Shown here piece after piece: positions 1-8,294 of a stretch of 64,000 bases of DNA. The stretch is from contig NZ_JAHKPO010000024.1 of the NCBI RefSeq assembly GCF_018860365.1, positions 372,001-436,000 on the forward strand. Reading direction: 5' to 3'. Each line of letters begins with the position of its first letter. The first letter of the stretch is position 1. Made by a program: the position numbers and the translations under genes. The notes under the pieces were generated by a model. That model ran no database searches and was not told where the DNA came from. It saw only the letters and a program-made list of their open reading frames with translations. The stretch comes from Arenibacter algicola (GTDB taxonomy: Bacteria; Bacteroidota; Bacteroidia; Flavobacteriales; Flavobacteriaceae).

Positions 1-576
1 CATGGGAACTTAAACCCGTTCCCGCTTTTGGCGAATAAGGTTGTATGGTATATCCCTTATAAATAAGTCCTTTGTCGTAAATCTGTTTAAGCAACCACCA
101 AACAGATTCCATATATTTGGATTTGTAGGTAATATATGGGTCCTCCATATCTACCCAATATCCTACTCTTTCGGTCATGGAATTCCATACATCGGTATAC
201 CGCATAACCGCCTTCTTACAGGCTGCATTGTATTCTTCAACGGATATTTTGGTGCCAATGTCTTCCTTGGTGATTCCCAATTCCTTCTCCACTCCCAATT
301 CAATTGGAAGTCCGTGGGTATCCCACCCGGCCTTGCGCTTTACCTGAAACCCTTTCATGGTCTTATAGCGTGGAAAAATATCCTTAATGGTCCTGGCCAT
401 TACATGGTGAATGCCAGGCAATCCGTTTGCAGAAGGCGGTCCTTCATAAAAAACAAAACTATCTTTGCCTTCCCTACTGCTTACACTTTTCTCAAAAACA
501 TTGTTCTCCTTCCAATAGTGCAATACCTCCTCAGCGACTTTCGGTAAATCTAAACCCTTGTATTCTGCAAACTTCA
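1..576 (-). CDS. ileS: Isoleucyl-tRNA synthetase, N-terminal part (cut by window edge)
   Basis: Reading the minus strand from the ATG at 576 gives 192 codons open to the left edge, so this is the N-terminal sixth of a class I aminoacyl-tRNA synthetase of about 1100 residues. The protein starts MKFAEYKGLDLPKVAEEVL. It carries the class I HIGH-type signature as PSANGLPGIHHVMART at about residues 52-67, followed by the conserved WDTHGLPIE segment about 30 residues later, which is typical of IleS/ValS/LeuS and in this exact form of IleS. The enzyme charges tRNA-Ile with isoleucine in the cytoplasm. A Bacteroidetes -7 box lies 35 nt upstream of the start. The rest of the gene lies outside the window, so the editing and anticodon-binding domains cannot be checked. 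Confidence 0.93.
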
Positions 577-610
577 TAATAACAGCTTCTAATGCTACAT
601 TTTAAGTTTG

Positions 611-618
611 CAAAACTA
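611..618 (-). promoter_or_regulatory. Candidate -7 promoter box for ileS
   Basis: On the minus strand this reads TAGTTTTG, an exact match to the Bacteroidetes sigma -7 consensus TAnnTTTG, 35 nt upstream of the ileS ATG. No good -33 TTG was found at the usual spacing, so the call rests on one box and its position. Confidence 0.4.
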
Positions 619-652
619 ATGATTTTTAGTGTAAAATGATTCTGTTAAAAGC

Positions 653-680
653 AAAAAGCCCCTTAGAAAAGGAGCTTTTT
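653..680 (-). terminator. Stem-loop terminator after the DUF4382 lipoprotein gene
   Basis: The arms AAAAAGCCCCTT and AAGGAGCTTTTT pair with one mismatch around a short A-rich loop. The A/T ends give a U-run in the minus direction, just past the stop of the lipoprotein gene at 704 and before the ileS promoter. Confidence 0.6.
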
Positions 681-703
681 AAAATTTTTGTACGTTGTTG
701 AAA

Positions 704-1651
704 TTATTTTGTCCCGGTTACGGTAACATTTGCGCTTATTTGGATGGCCGAGCTTACCTCTATAGCCCCTAAATTAAGCCCTGTGGTCGACTCTACATTC
801 AACAAAGCGTTGAAGTAGAACTCATTATTGACATCTTCCTTATAGGATGCAAAAATTAATTCGTATTCCCCTTCCTCCAAGAAATCCAGACTATATGATC
901 CACTTAAGTTTTTTACTTCCGCACTGGTTACGGCATTGGCAAAGGTAACTTCGCTCTCCCCTTTTCCCTGCGTTTCAACATCGGCATTGAAAGTCCCTTT
1001 TTCATAGGCATAGACAATAATCTTGTCCGATGTATTGTTGGCATCATTGGCACTCCCTGAAATTTTTCCGGTCAATTCTGCATTAACCGTTCTTATTCCT
1101 GCAGTAAGCTCTGCCATGGTAACAAAATTGAAATCATTGGACAATCCATCCTTCTCTTTCTTGATAGTTTTTCTAAGGTCGAAATCTACCACGATTACAT
1201 TAGTGGCATTAGCCAGTACCTCAAAGGTATTGTTTATGGTGATTTTGTTGGATGAGGCAACCAAAGCATCTTTTTCACCGTTGGCCTTTTCCACGTAACA
1301 ACCAGGAGCATCACCATTCACATCCTTATCAAAATCCAATTCAAAAACGATACTGGAATATGATTTAGCCTGCAAATCCAGGTTTCCCAAAGCCTCTGTT
1401 TTGCCATTGACCAAAGCCGCTAAGTTTATAGTTGTTGCGTTAAAACCTTCCAAAGACTTTCCATCTACGGAAACATTGGTAATGGTAACAAAAACTGCCT
1501 CTACTTCGGCGTTATCTATAGGTGCATCCGTAACTTCAAAAGATGTATTATACGATTCCCCCTCCATGGCAGAATCATCATCTTTATTACATGACATCAT
1601 CCCAACTAACGCTATTAAAGCTAACCCTGAAATCTTTAAATAATTCTTCAT
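704..1651 (-). CDS. DUF4382 domain lipoprotein
   Basis: This is a 315-residue protein with a short signal peptide and a lipobox ending in Cys21 (LVGMMSC), so it should be a lipidated envelope protein. From about residue 35 it has the features of the DUF4382 family: an opening FEVTDAPIDNAEVEAVFVTI strand, then VDG and a long beta-sandwich-like stretch with INLAAL and VVDFDLR. The remainder (about 190-315) looks like a second beta-rich domain, possibly a carboxypeptidase-regulatory-like fold (YSLDFLEEGEYELIFASY). The substrate or partner is unknown. The gene is monocistronic, bounded by a terminator at 653-680 and a non-coding gap upstream. Confidence 0.75.
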   Translation of the reverse strand: MKNYLKISGLALIALVGMMSCNKDDDSAMEGESYNTSFEVTDAPIDNAEVEAVFVTITNVSVDGKSLEGFNATTINLAALVNGKTEALGNLDLQAKSYSSIVFELDFDKDVNGDAPGCYVEKANGEKDALVASSNKITINNTFEVLANATNVIVVDFDLRKTIKKEKDGLSNDFNFVTMAELTAGIRTVNAELTGKISGSANDANNTSDKIIVYAYEKGTFNADVETQGKGESEVTFANAVTSAEVKNLSGSYSLDFLEEGEYELIFASYKEDVNNEFYFNALLNVESTTGLNLGAIEVSSAIQISANVTVTGTK

Positions 1652-1879
1652 AATAATTTAGTTTTAAACATTTGCCTATATAACAATCAAGACCAGTCTT
1701 CCCCTACCTAAAAAATCCCCCTGAAAAATGAATTCTTGTCTAGAAACCTGATTTACAGAAACCTAAACGATTAATTTTCTTACAATTTTCTTGGTCTTAG
1801 AACAAGAAATATGGTCTAAATCCCCAAGACTTACGTATATATCTGTATCACATTCAATTTAATTTCAAAAACTAACAAA

Positions 1880-2299
1880 ATGAAAAAAGTAATTTTAAGT
1901 TCAATTTTGATGATTGCCTTGAGCATTTCATTTGTATCGTGTAGAGAAACGAAGGATAAGGCCAAGGATGCCATGGAAGAAACAAATGAAGCATTAAAAG
2001 AAGTTGGGGAGGATATGAAAAAAGTTGGGGAAGAGGTAAAAGGTGCTGCCTCAGAAGCCATGGAAGATGCAAAAGAAATGGGAGATGATATGAAAGAGGC
2101 GGGCAACGAGGCCATGAATAAGGCCGGTGATGCTGCCAAAGAAGCAGGAGAGGATATTAAGGGCGCCGCCACCGATGCAGTAGACAAGACCAAAGCTGTT
2201 GCCAAGGAGGTAGGTGACGAGGTAAAAGATGCCGCCACCAAGGCTGCAGACAAGACGAAGGCCGCTGCCAAGGAGGCCAAAGAGAAAATACAGGAATAG
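1880..2299 (+). CDS. LEA-like Ala/Lys/Glu-rich helical lipoprotein
   Basis: This 139-residue protein starts with a lipoprotein signal peptide (MKKVILSSILMIALSISFVSC, cleavage before Cys21). The mature part is almost entirely Ala, Lys, Glu, Asp and Gly with no aromatic residues. It shows a loose 11-residue periodicity (AKDAMEETNEA, AKEMGDDMKEA, AKEAGEDIKGA, AKEVGDEVKDA), as in group 3 LEA proteins and apolipoprotein-like amphipathic helices. It is likely anchored in the outer or inner membrane leaflet and disordered or helical on demand; a role in envelope stress or desiccation is only inference. The gene stands alone, with a strong terminator 20 nt after the stop. The repetitive composition also keeps the antisense strand open, but that reading frame looks like a by-product. 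Confidence 0.75.
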   Translation: MKKVILSSILMIALSISFVSCRETKDKAKDAMEETNEALKEVGEDMKKVGEEVKGAASEAMEDAKEMGDDMKEAGNEAMNKAGDAAKEAGEDIKGAATDAVDKTKAVAKEVGDEVKDAATKAADKTKAAAKEAKEKIQE

Positions 2300-2320
2300 T
2301 TTTCCCTATTTTCATTAAAA

Positions 2321-2350
2321 AAAAGTCCGGTATACAAATACCGGACTTTT
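2321..2350. terminator. Bidirectional terminator between LEA-like gene and TonB receptor
   Basis: A perfect 13-bp stem (AAAAGTCCGGTAT / ATACCGGACTTTT) with a 4-nt loop is flanked by A8 on the left and T10 on the right. It lies between two convergent stop codons and can serve both genes. Confidence 0.88.
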
Positions 2351-2354
2351 TTTT

Positions 2355-4763
2355 TTAAAACGTATAGCCCACACCCAAAATTAAATTAATTCCCGGTGCC
2401 ACGATTCCGGAGGAATAGGAACGATACCTTTGATCCGTAATATTTTCCAAATTTGCAGTGAATTTAAAGGCGTTGGAGAATTGGTATTGTGATCTAAAAT
2501 TTAAGGTATACCAAGATGGGGAGTAAGGATTGCCGTCCGCATCTACTGCATATATATAGTCCTTTGTTTTTTCGGACATAGACATATCCGAATAACTTAT
2601 TTCCCCGTTAAAGTTGGCAAAGAGATCGGTTTTTAATTTTTGATTCTTCCAAACTATATGAAAATCGCCAAAAGTTGGGGCCACATGTCTTCCTGGGGTG
2701 TCGGTACCATCCTGCTCTTCCTCAATCCCCTCGGTAAGGGTAAGGTTGGCGTTCACAGATAGGCTTTCGGTCAGAAAGGCATCCAAACCAAATTCGAAAC
2801 CGTAAACATAGGCCTTTGCCGCATTCTGTATTGCCTGGACATTATGTAATTCCCCGTTGTAAACTATTTCGCTGTTCCCATTAAATTGAAAGTCCCGTCG
2901 GACAAGGGCATCTACCAAATAAGTATAGAAGGAGGCTCCCTTTAACATCCATCTATCATTAAAATTTTTCTGGATCCCAACCTCCAAATTATAGGCATAC
3001 TCCGGCTCCAAATCTGGATTGGGAACTACCACAGACCCAGGCTCTGAATCAAATATCTTACCTACATCATCTATATTCGGGGCCCTAAATCCGGTGGATC
3101 CATTAAAGGTAACCTGTAAATCCGCTTTTGGAAACCAACTAAATCCCAAGCTTCCGGTTAAGGCGCCAGTACTAAGATCGGCATCAATAAAGGGAAAAGA
3201 ATAAAAAGTTTGGTCAAAAATTGCATCTATCCAAACATGGCTATATCTGAGCCCGGATAGAAATGTAAAGTTAGGCTTGGCCTTTAGCTCACCACTAATA
3301 TAGCCGGCGAGTGTTTGCCAGGTAGAATTGTCCGGATACCTGGATGCACTAGGCGAGGTGGCCATAGTCTCTATATTAAACTCATTTCCTGTAGACCCTA
3401 TTTTATTAAATATGTATTCCCCACCATAGTAAAGCCTAAGATTTCCAATACGCTTATTTTCAAAATCCACGTTCGCAGAAATAGCATCTACATTCTCCTT
3501 GGTCCTATACCTTATAGCATCCCCATAATTCCTGTCGTTCCTACTTTCCCCAAAATTTTGATAGGCAGTTGTTATTTTTAGTCCATCATAAAACTTTCCT
3601 TTGCCGTTTTTATAGAATTGCAGGTTTCCCATAAACCATTTCTGTGGACCGTAGAACCATTCCGCGGAACGTAGGCCAAGCCCGTCCTTGGACGGTCTAA
3701 TAAGTCTATCATATCTGGAATAATCGGAAGTTTCGGAATAATATGCGCTTAGATTGATATTCCAATTGCTATTGGGCCTGAAGAGCACTTTTTGCATTAT
3801 ATTAATTTGATCATACCCTGAGGGCACCTGCTTTTTGGCGTTCTCATTTTCCCTAAGTTCATCCTGACCATTTTCGGTAACTACGTAATTGTTCCTCAAA
3901 TAGGAAGAAGGTCCATGGGACCCCATTTTAAGATCTCCAAAGTTGTTATAGGTAAGGCTGCTCAAAAACGCCCATTCCCTTTTGCCCAAATTGAAATCCA
4001 CATGAAAGGTATTTTCGTTATTGGCCGAAGAATACCTATAATTTGATTTCCCGGAGAACTGCAAACTATCGGTCTTTGAGAATTGGGGATTGTTGGTATA
4101 GAAATTCATGACCCCTCCAATAGCATCAGAACCATAAATTACAGATCCAGGACCAAAAATCACCTCGGTACTTTTAATGGTAAAGGGATCTATTGAAATC
4201 ACATTTTGAATGTTGCCCCCCCTAAAAATGGCATTGTTCATACGAACACCGTCTACGGAAAGCAACAATCTATTGGTTGCAAAACCCCTTATCATTGGAC
4301 TACCGCCCCCTAGCTGACTTTTCTGGACAAATACTTTTCCGCTATTCTGAAGGAGATCTGCCGAGGTTTGGGAGGCCGTAAATTCTATGGTTTTGGCATT
4401 CATCAGCGATATTTTCTGAGGAATGTCCTTTTTCTGCTGTTCCCATTTGGAGATAGACATCACCACCTCATCCAACTGCTCCGCAATCAATGTCATATAG
4501 AGCTTTTCCTTTTTAAGCACATGGGACTTGGTACTTCTATAGTTTTGGTAGCCTATATGCGTGAAGGTGATCCGTTCGCCCAGATCAAATTTGGAAAGGT
4601 CGCATTTGCCGTCAAAATCGGAAAGGGCCGTTCTGGATTTATCCCAATTATAAACAATCACATTGGGAATCGGCTGATGGTCTTCCTCGTCCAAAATAAC
4701 AATTTCCTGCCCCAATGCACCATTAACTATTAGGAGGACAACTATGAAAACTATCTTTTGCAT
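2355..4763 (-). CDS. TonB-dependent outer-membrane receptor, haem/haemoglobin-type
   Basis: The 802-residue product has a signal peptide (MQKIVFIVVLLIVNGALG), then an N-terminal carboxypeptidase-regulatory-like domain (about 20-100, with NVIVYNWDKSRTALSDFDGK and FTHIGYQNY). A TonB-box-like LDEVVMS and a plug domain with GGGSPMIRGFATNRLLLSVDGVR follow. The rest is a 22-strand-type beta barrel ending in GVGYTF with the expected terminal Phe. Plug and barrel motifs (RGFATNRLLLSVDG, GSDAIGGVMNFYT) resemble haemoglobin/haem receptors, so haem or another iron source is the likely cargo. I chose the ATG at 4763, two nt after the recO stop, because it gives a clean signal peptide; an ATG at 4781 inside recO is in frame. 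Overlap or near-abutment with recO implies co-transcription. Confidence 0.85.
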   Translation of the reverse strand: MQKIVFIVVLLIVNGALGQEIVILDEEDHQPIPNVIVYNWDKSRTALSDFDGKCDLSKFDLGERITFTHIGYQNYRSTKSHVLKKEKLYMTLIAEQLDEVVMSISKWEQQKKDIPQKISLMNAKTIEFTASQTSADLLQNSGKVFVQKSQLGGGSPMIRGFATNRLLLSVDGVRMNNAIFRGGNIQNVISIDPFTIKSTEVIFGPGSVIYGSDAIGGVMNFYTNNPQFSKTDSLQFSGKSNYRYSSANNENTFHVDFNLGKREWAFLSSLTYNNFGDLKMGSHGPSSYLRNNYVVTENGQDELRENENAKKQVPSGYDQINIMQKVLFRPNSNWNINLSAYYSETSDYSRYDRLIRPSKDGLGLRSAEWFYGPQKWFMGNLQFYKNGKGKFYDGLKITTAYQNFGESRNDRNYGDAIRYRTKENVDAISANVDFENKRIGNLRLYYGGEYIFNKIGSTGNEFNIETMATSPSASRYPDNSTWQTLAGYISGELKAKPNFTFLSGLRYSHVWIDAIFDQTFYSFPFIDADLSTGALTGSLGFSWFPKADLQVTFNGSTGFRAPNIDDVGKIFDSEPGSVVVPNPDLEPEYAYNLEVGIQKNFNDRWMLKGASFYTYLVDALVRRDFQFNGNSEIVYNGELHNVQAIQNAAKAYVYGFEFGLDAFLTESLSVNANLTLTEGIEEEQDGTDTPGRHVAPTFGDFHIVWKNQKLKTDLFANFNGEISYSDMSMSEKTKDYIYAVDADGNPYSPSWYTLNFRSQYQFSNAFKFTANLENITDQRYRSYSSGIVAPGINLILGVGYTF

Positions 4764-4764
4764 A

Positions 4765-5484
4765 TCAGCTAAAAACTTCATTTAACACGGCCAATGATTT
4801 CGGTTTTCTAAATCCCTGCAAATGTAATTCAAAATAAAGGACAAGATTTTTCAAGAGCTCCTGACGGTTCTTTTTGTTTAGTTTAATACTATGTAGTGCA
4901 TCAAAATTTATGCCCAAAAGCTCTTTAAAGTGTTTTAAATTCTCCCCTTCCAAGATTGGATTTAACGATGGCGATTTTATGAACTCCCCCTCCAACAGGT
5001 CAAAGCACAAATAATCCATATTATTGGTGTCCGGGTAAAAACCAAAATACTTGGTCAATGATAGCAAAAAATAGAGATGAAAATTAGCAAATTCATCATG
5101 GGCATCCAACCACTGCAGAGCCGCTTCAATAAAGTTGAACAGACTGTCATTGGCCTCTTCCTCGTGAATACTATTGTTTAACATTTCTGCCAAAAAAAAT
5201 GCTAGGGCATTCTTGGCAATATCCGTGTGCAGCGACTGATAATGATAACTTACCTTGGCTTCGGTAATGCTTTCCAAGGTTCCCTTGTTCTTATGGGAGG
5301 CAATCAGATCCAATTGAAGCAAGGGTTGAAAGTATGCTGTTTTTAACTTCCCTTTTTTTGAAGCCAGAATCCCTCTCAACAGATAGGATTTTATTCCATC
5401 CGAAAGAGTAAATATCCTGACAATTAAACTGGTATCCCCATATTTAATAGACGTTAAAACAATTCCTTTGGTAGCAACCTGCAT
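4765..5484 (-). CDS. recO: DNA repair protein RecO
   Basis: This 239-residue protein starts MQVATKGIVLTSIKYGDTSL, the typical OB-fold N-terminus of RecO, followed by the helical C-terminal part (NALAFFLAEMLNNSI, FHLYFLLSLTKYFGFYP). Bacterial RecO is 230-250 residues; the Bacteroidetes form lacks the four-Cys zinc site, and none is seen here. RecO loads RecA with RecR in gap repair. An in-frame ATG at 5514 would add ten residues that look foreign to the family, so 5484 is preferred. The TonB receptor starts right after its stop. Confidence 0.9.
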   Translation of the reverse strand: MQVATKGIVLTSIKYGDTSLIVRIFTLSDGIKSYLLRGILASKKGKLKTAYFQPLLQLDLIASHKNKGTLESITEAKVSYHYQSLHTDIAKNALAFFLAEMLNNSIHEEEANDSLFNFIEAALQWLDAHDEFANFHLYFLLSLTKYFGFYPDTNNMDYLCFDLLEGEFIKSPSLNPILEGENLKHFKELLGINFDALHSIKLNKKNRQELLKNLVLYFELHLQGFRKPKSLAVLNEVFS

Positions 5485-5518
5485 TACAAATATATCTGGG
5501 AGCAAAGATAACACAAAG

Positions 5519-5551
5519 AGACCCTTAAGGTCATGAAAACCTTAAGGGTCT
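5519..5551. terminator. Terminator-like hairpin after gdhA
   Basis: A perfect 12-bp inverted repeat (AGACCCTTAAGG / CCTTAAGGGTCT) with a 9-nt loop lies between the gdhA stop and the recO start. It should end gdhA transcription; the downstream U-run in the minus direction is poor, so read-through into recO is possible. Confidence 0.6.
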
Positions 5552-5603
5552 TGAAAATTGCTCATAATTAAAATAGCTCGACTTAATATCGACTTATTAA
5601 AAC

Positions 5604-6947
5604 TTATATCACTCCCTGCGCCAACATAGCGTCGGCAACTTTTACGAACCCGGCAATATTTGCTCCTTTTACGTAGTTACAATAGCCATCGTCGTCCTTT
5701 CCATATTCTATACAGGAATCATGAATATCCTTCATTATTTTTTGTAGACGTTCATCTACCTCTTCACGCGTCCAACTAATGCGCAATGAGTTCTGTGACA
5801 TTTCCAAACCTGAGGTGGCCACCCCACCTGCATTGGACGCCTTTCCTGGGGCAAATAGTATTTTAGCTTCATGAAAGGCATGTATTGCTTCAGGGGTCGA
5901 TGGCATATTCGCTCCTTCGGCCACACAGATACATCCATTTTTCAGCAAGGTCTCTGCATCCTTCCCGTCCAGCTCATTTTGGGTTGCACATGGCAAGGCT
6001 ATTGCGCATGGCACCTCCCATGGTGTCTTTCCTTTATGGAATTCTGCGGATGTATACTTATTCAGATAATCGGATATTCTTCCGCGGTTTTTGTTTTTAA
6101 TATCCATAACGAAGGCCAGTTTTTCCTCATCAATACCATCCTTGTCATAAATATAGCCGCCAGAATCTGAAAGGGTAACTACCTTGCCCCCTAATTGAAT
6201 CACTTTTTCAGCAGCATATTGCGCTACGTTTCCAGATCCGGAGATTACCACGGTTTTACCCTTAACATCTTCCTTTTTGGATTGCAACATACTTTGGGCA
6301 AAATAAACGGTACCATACCCTGTAGCCTCAGGTCGAATTTTAGACCCGCCCCAAGAAAGACCCTTCCCGGTTAAAACCCCTGTAAACTCATTTCTGATCT
6401 TTTTATACATTCCGAACAGGAACCCAATTTCCCTTGCGCCGACACCTATATCACCTGCAGGCACGTCCGTATTGGGACCAATGTGCCTACAAAGCTCCGT
6501 CATAAACGCATGGCAAAAACGCATTACCTCATCGTCCGATTTTCCTTTTGGATCAAAATCCGATCCTCCTTTTCCTCCTCCCATAGGCAGGGTTGTAAGG
6601 CTATTTTTAAAAACCTGTTCAAAGGCCAGGAACTTTAGGACGCTTGCATTTACAGTAGGATGAAACCTAAGCCCGCCTTTATAAGGACCAATGGCAGAAT
6701 TCATTTGGATCCTATAACCTCTATTTACATGTATTTCACCATCGTCATCCACCCAAGAAACCCTAAAGGAAATTAACCTTTCGGGCTCTACCATTCTTAA
6801 TAATATATTCTTTCCATTGTAAATTTCATGATTACTAATGTAGGGAATAACGGTTTCGGCAACTTCTTGCACTGCTTGAATGAATTCCGGCTCATGGCTA
6901 TTACGCCCTTTTACCTCATCCATAAAAGCATTTATCTTGTCTTCCAT
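5604..6947 (-). CDS. gdhA: NADP-type glutamate dehydrogenase
   Basis: The 447-residue length and motifs match the hexameric bacterial/fungal NADP-specific enzyme (EC 1.4.1.4). Seen are the glutamate-binding region (GYRIQMNSAIGPYKGGLRFH), the catalytic lysine loop PMGGGKGGSDFDPKGKSD near residue 120, DVPAGDIGVG, and the Rossmann nucleotide loop VVISGSGNVAQYAAEK near 235. It catalyses reversible amination of 2-oxoglutarate to glutamate and is a main ammonium entry point. The gene is alone, with a -7 box upstream and a hairpin downstream. Confidence 0.96.
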   Translation of the reverse strand: MEDKINAFMDEVKGRNSHEPEFIQAVQEVAETVIPYISNHEIYNGKNILLRMVEPERLISFRVSWVDDDGEIHVNRGYRIQMNSAIGPYKGGLRFHPTVNASVLKFLAFEQVFKNSLTTLPMGGGKGGSDFDPKGKSDDEVMRFCHAFMTELCRHIGPNTDVPAGDIGVGAREIGFLFGMYKKIRNEFTGVLTGKGLSWGGSKIRPEATGYGTVYFAQSMLQSKKEDVKGKTVVISGSGNVAQYAAEKVIQLGGKVVTLSDSGGYIYDKDGIDEEKLAFVMDIKNKNRGRISDYLNKYTSAEFHKGKTPWEVPCAIALPCATQNELDGKDAETLLKNGCICVAEGANMPSTPEAIHAFHEAKILFAPGKASNAGGVATSGLEMSQNSLRISWTREEVDERLQKIMKDIHDSCIEYGKDDDGYCNYVKGANIAGFVKVADAMLAQGVI

Positions 6948-6993
6948 AAAATCTGATTTATTGCTAATTGTTGATAAATATTGAGTTTAAGGG

Positions 6994-7001
6994 CAAAATT
7001 A
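6994..7001 (-). promoter_or_regulatory. Candidate -7 box for gdhA
   Basis: The minus strand reads TAATTTTG, an exact TAnnTTTG match, 46 nt upstream of the gdhA ATG. No clear -33 TTG at normal spacing. Confidence 0.35.
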
Positions 7002-7051
7002 TATTATTTCTATAATGTAAACCCTATTATTTTCAAAATTTGATAACATAT

Positions 7052-8206
7052 TTATTCTATAGCTTGGCGTAAGTCCTCAATTAAATCTTCCTTATCCTCT
7101 ATGCCCACACTTAGTCTAATCAAGGCATCTACAACACCACTTTTTTCCCTTTCCTCTTTCGGAATACTGGCATGGGTCATGCTGGCCGGATGCCCTGCCA
7201 AACTCTCCACCCCGCCCAAGGATTCTGCTAGGGTAAACAGCTGTAGTTTTTCAACGATTTTAATGGCATCTTGGTAATTGCCCCCTTTTGGAACAAAGGA
7301 AATCATTCCCCCAAAATCTTTCATTTGACTTTTTGCCACTTTATGATTGGGGTGATCCGGAAAACCTGGCCAAAATACTTTTTCAATTTTTGGATGATTT
7401 GCCAAATATTCCGCCACCGCTCTCCCATTTTCGCAGTGTCTTTGCATCCTTACGTGCAAGGTTTTTATTCCCCTAAGCACCAAAAAGCTATCCATTGGTC
7501 CGCACACCGCACCACTTGCATTTTGAATAAAATACAATTGGTCTGCCAGTTCCTTATCCTTGACCACCAATGCCCCCAGGACAACATCGCTATGTCCCCC
7601 AAGGTATTTCGTGGCGGAGTGCATTACAATGTCGGCCCCCAAATCCATAGGCAGCTGCAGATAAGGCGTCGCAAAAGTGTTGTCCACAGCAAGCAGGATC
7701 TTATGTTTTCTTGCCAATTGGGAAACCAACTTAATATCAATAATATTCATCATTGGATTGGTGGGGGTCTCCACCCAAATAAGCTTTATTTTTGCACTAA
7801 TATGTTTTGCTATTTCTGCAGTATCCTGCATCTCAACAAAATGGAAAACGATACCGAACTTTTCAAAAATTTTCTTGAAAATCCGATAACTACCCCCATA
7901 CAGGTCACTGGTGGAAATAACCTCATCCCCAGGACCCAATAATTTAATAACCGCATCAATGGCCGCCAATCCACTACCAAATGCCAAACCATAATTCCCA
8001 TTCTCAATACTGGCCAAGGAATTCTCCAATGCTGTCCTAGTTGGGTTGGCACTTCTGGAATATTCATATCCCTTATGGCCGCCCGGAGTGCTTTGGGCGT
8101 ATGTAGATGTCTGATAGATGGGGGGCATAACCGCACCATATGCCTCGTCGGGTGACTGTCCTCCATGAATTGTCCTGCTATTGAATTTTAATTGTTTTTT
8201 ACCCAT
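7052..8206 (-). CDS. Cystathionine gamma-synthase / gamma-lyase family PLP enzyme
   Basis: This 384-residue protein belongs to the Cys/Met-metabolism PLP-dependent family. It shows YEYSRSANPTRTALENSLASIE (PLP-phosphate and substrate region), the SDLYGGSYR tyrosine region, WVETPTNPMMNI, AVDNTFATPY, and the PLP lysine at residue 200 in HSATKYLGGHSD. It ends with the conserved RLSVGIEDKEDLIEDL. Cystathionine gamma-synthase, gamma-lyase and methionine gamma-lyase share these motifs, so the exact reaction is not settled. The ATG at 8206 is chosen over one at 8254 because a well-placed promoter (8224-8254) lies between them. Confidence 0.88.
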   Translation of the reverse strand: MGKKQLKFNSRTIHGGQSPDEAYGAVMPPIYQTSTYAQSTPGGHKGYEYSRSANPTRTALENSLASIENGNYGLAFGSGLAAIDAVIKLLGPGDEVISTSDLYGGSYRIFKKIFEKFGIVFHFVEMQDTAEIAKHISAKIKLIWVETPTNPMMNIIDIKLVSQLARKHKILLAVDNTFATPYLQLPMDLGADIVMHSATKYLGGHSDVVLGALVVKDKELADQLYFIQNASGAVCGPMDSFLVLRGIKTLHVRMQRHCENGRAVAEYLANHPKIEKVFWPGFPDHPNHKVAKSQMKDFGGMISFVPKGGNYQDAIKIVEKLQLFTLAESLGGVESLAGHPASMTHASIPKEEREKSGVVDALIRLSVGIEDKEDLIEDLRQAIE

Positions 8207-8223
8207 ATCTAAATTTCTATACA

Positions 8224-8254
8224 CAAATGTACCTTTATCTTTTTGGGAATACAA
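8224..8254 (-). promoter_or_regulatory. Promoter of the PLP-enzyme gene
   Basis: On the minus strand, TTG (8254-8252), 20 nt spacing, then TACATTTG (8231-8224), an exact Bacteroidetes -33/-7 arrangement, 17 nt upstream of the chosen ATG. It overlaps the oppositely directed promoter at 8241-8270. Confidence 0.6.
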
Positions 8255-8270
8255 TGATATTGTAGCTTTG
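8241..8270 (+). promoter_or_regulatory. Promoter of the DUF3298 lipoprotein gene
   Basis: TTTTG (8241-8245), 17 nt spacing, then TAGCTTTG (8263-8270), an exact -7 match, 24 nt upstream of the ATG at 8295. Confidence 0.6.
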
Positions 8271-8294
8271 CACCTATCTTAAGTAATTGCTTTT

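Noticed and set aside
1831-2337. Long open frame antisense to the LEA-like lipoprotein
   Set aside because: The repetitive Ala/Lys/Glu codons of the sense gene keep the other strand open; the antisense product is Ser/Ala/Leu-rich and protein-unlike.
7271-7942. 223-codon plus-strand frame opposite the PLP enzyme
   Set aside because: It lies fully inside a well-supported gene; composition rich in His, Cys and Trp, with no domain pattern.
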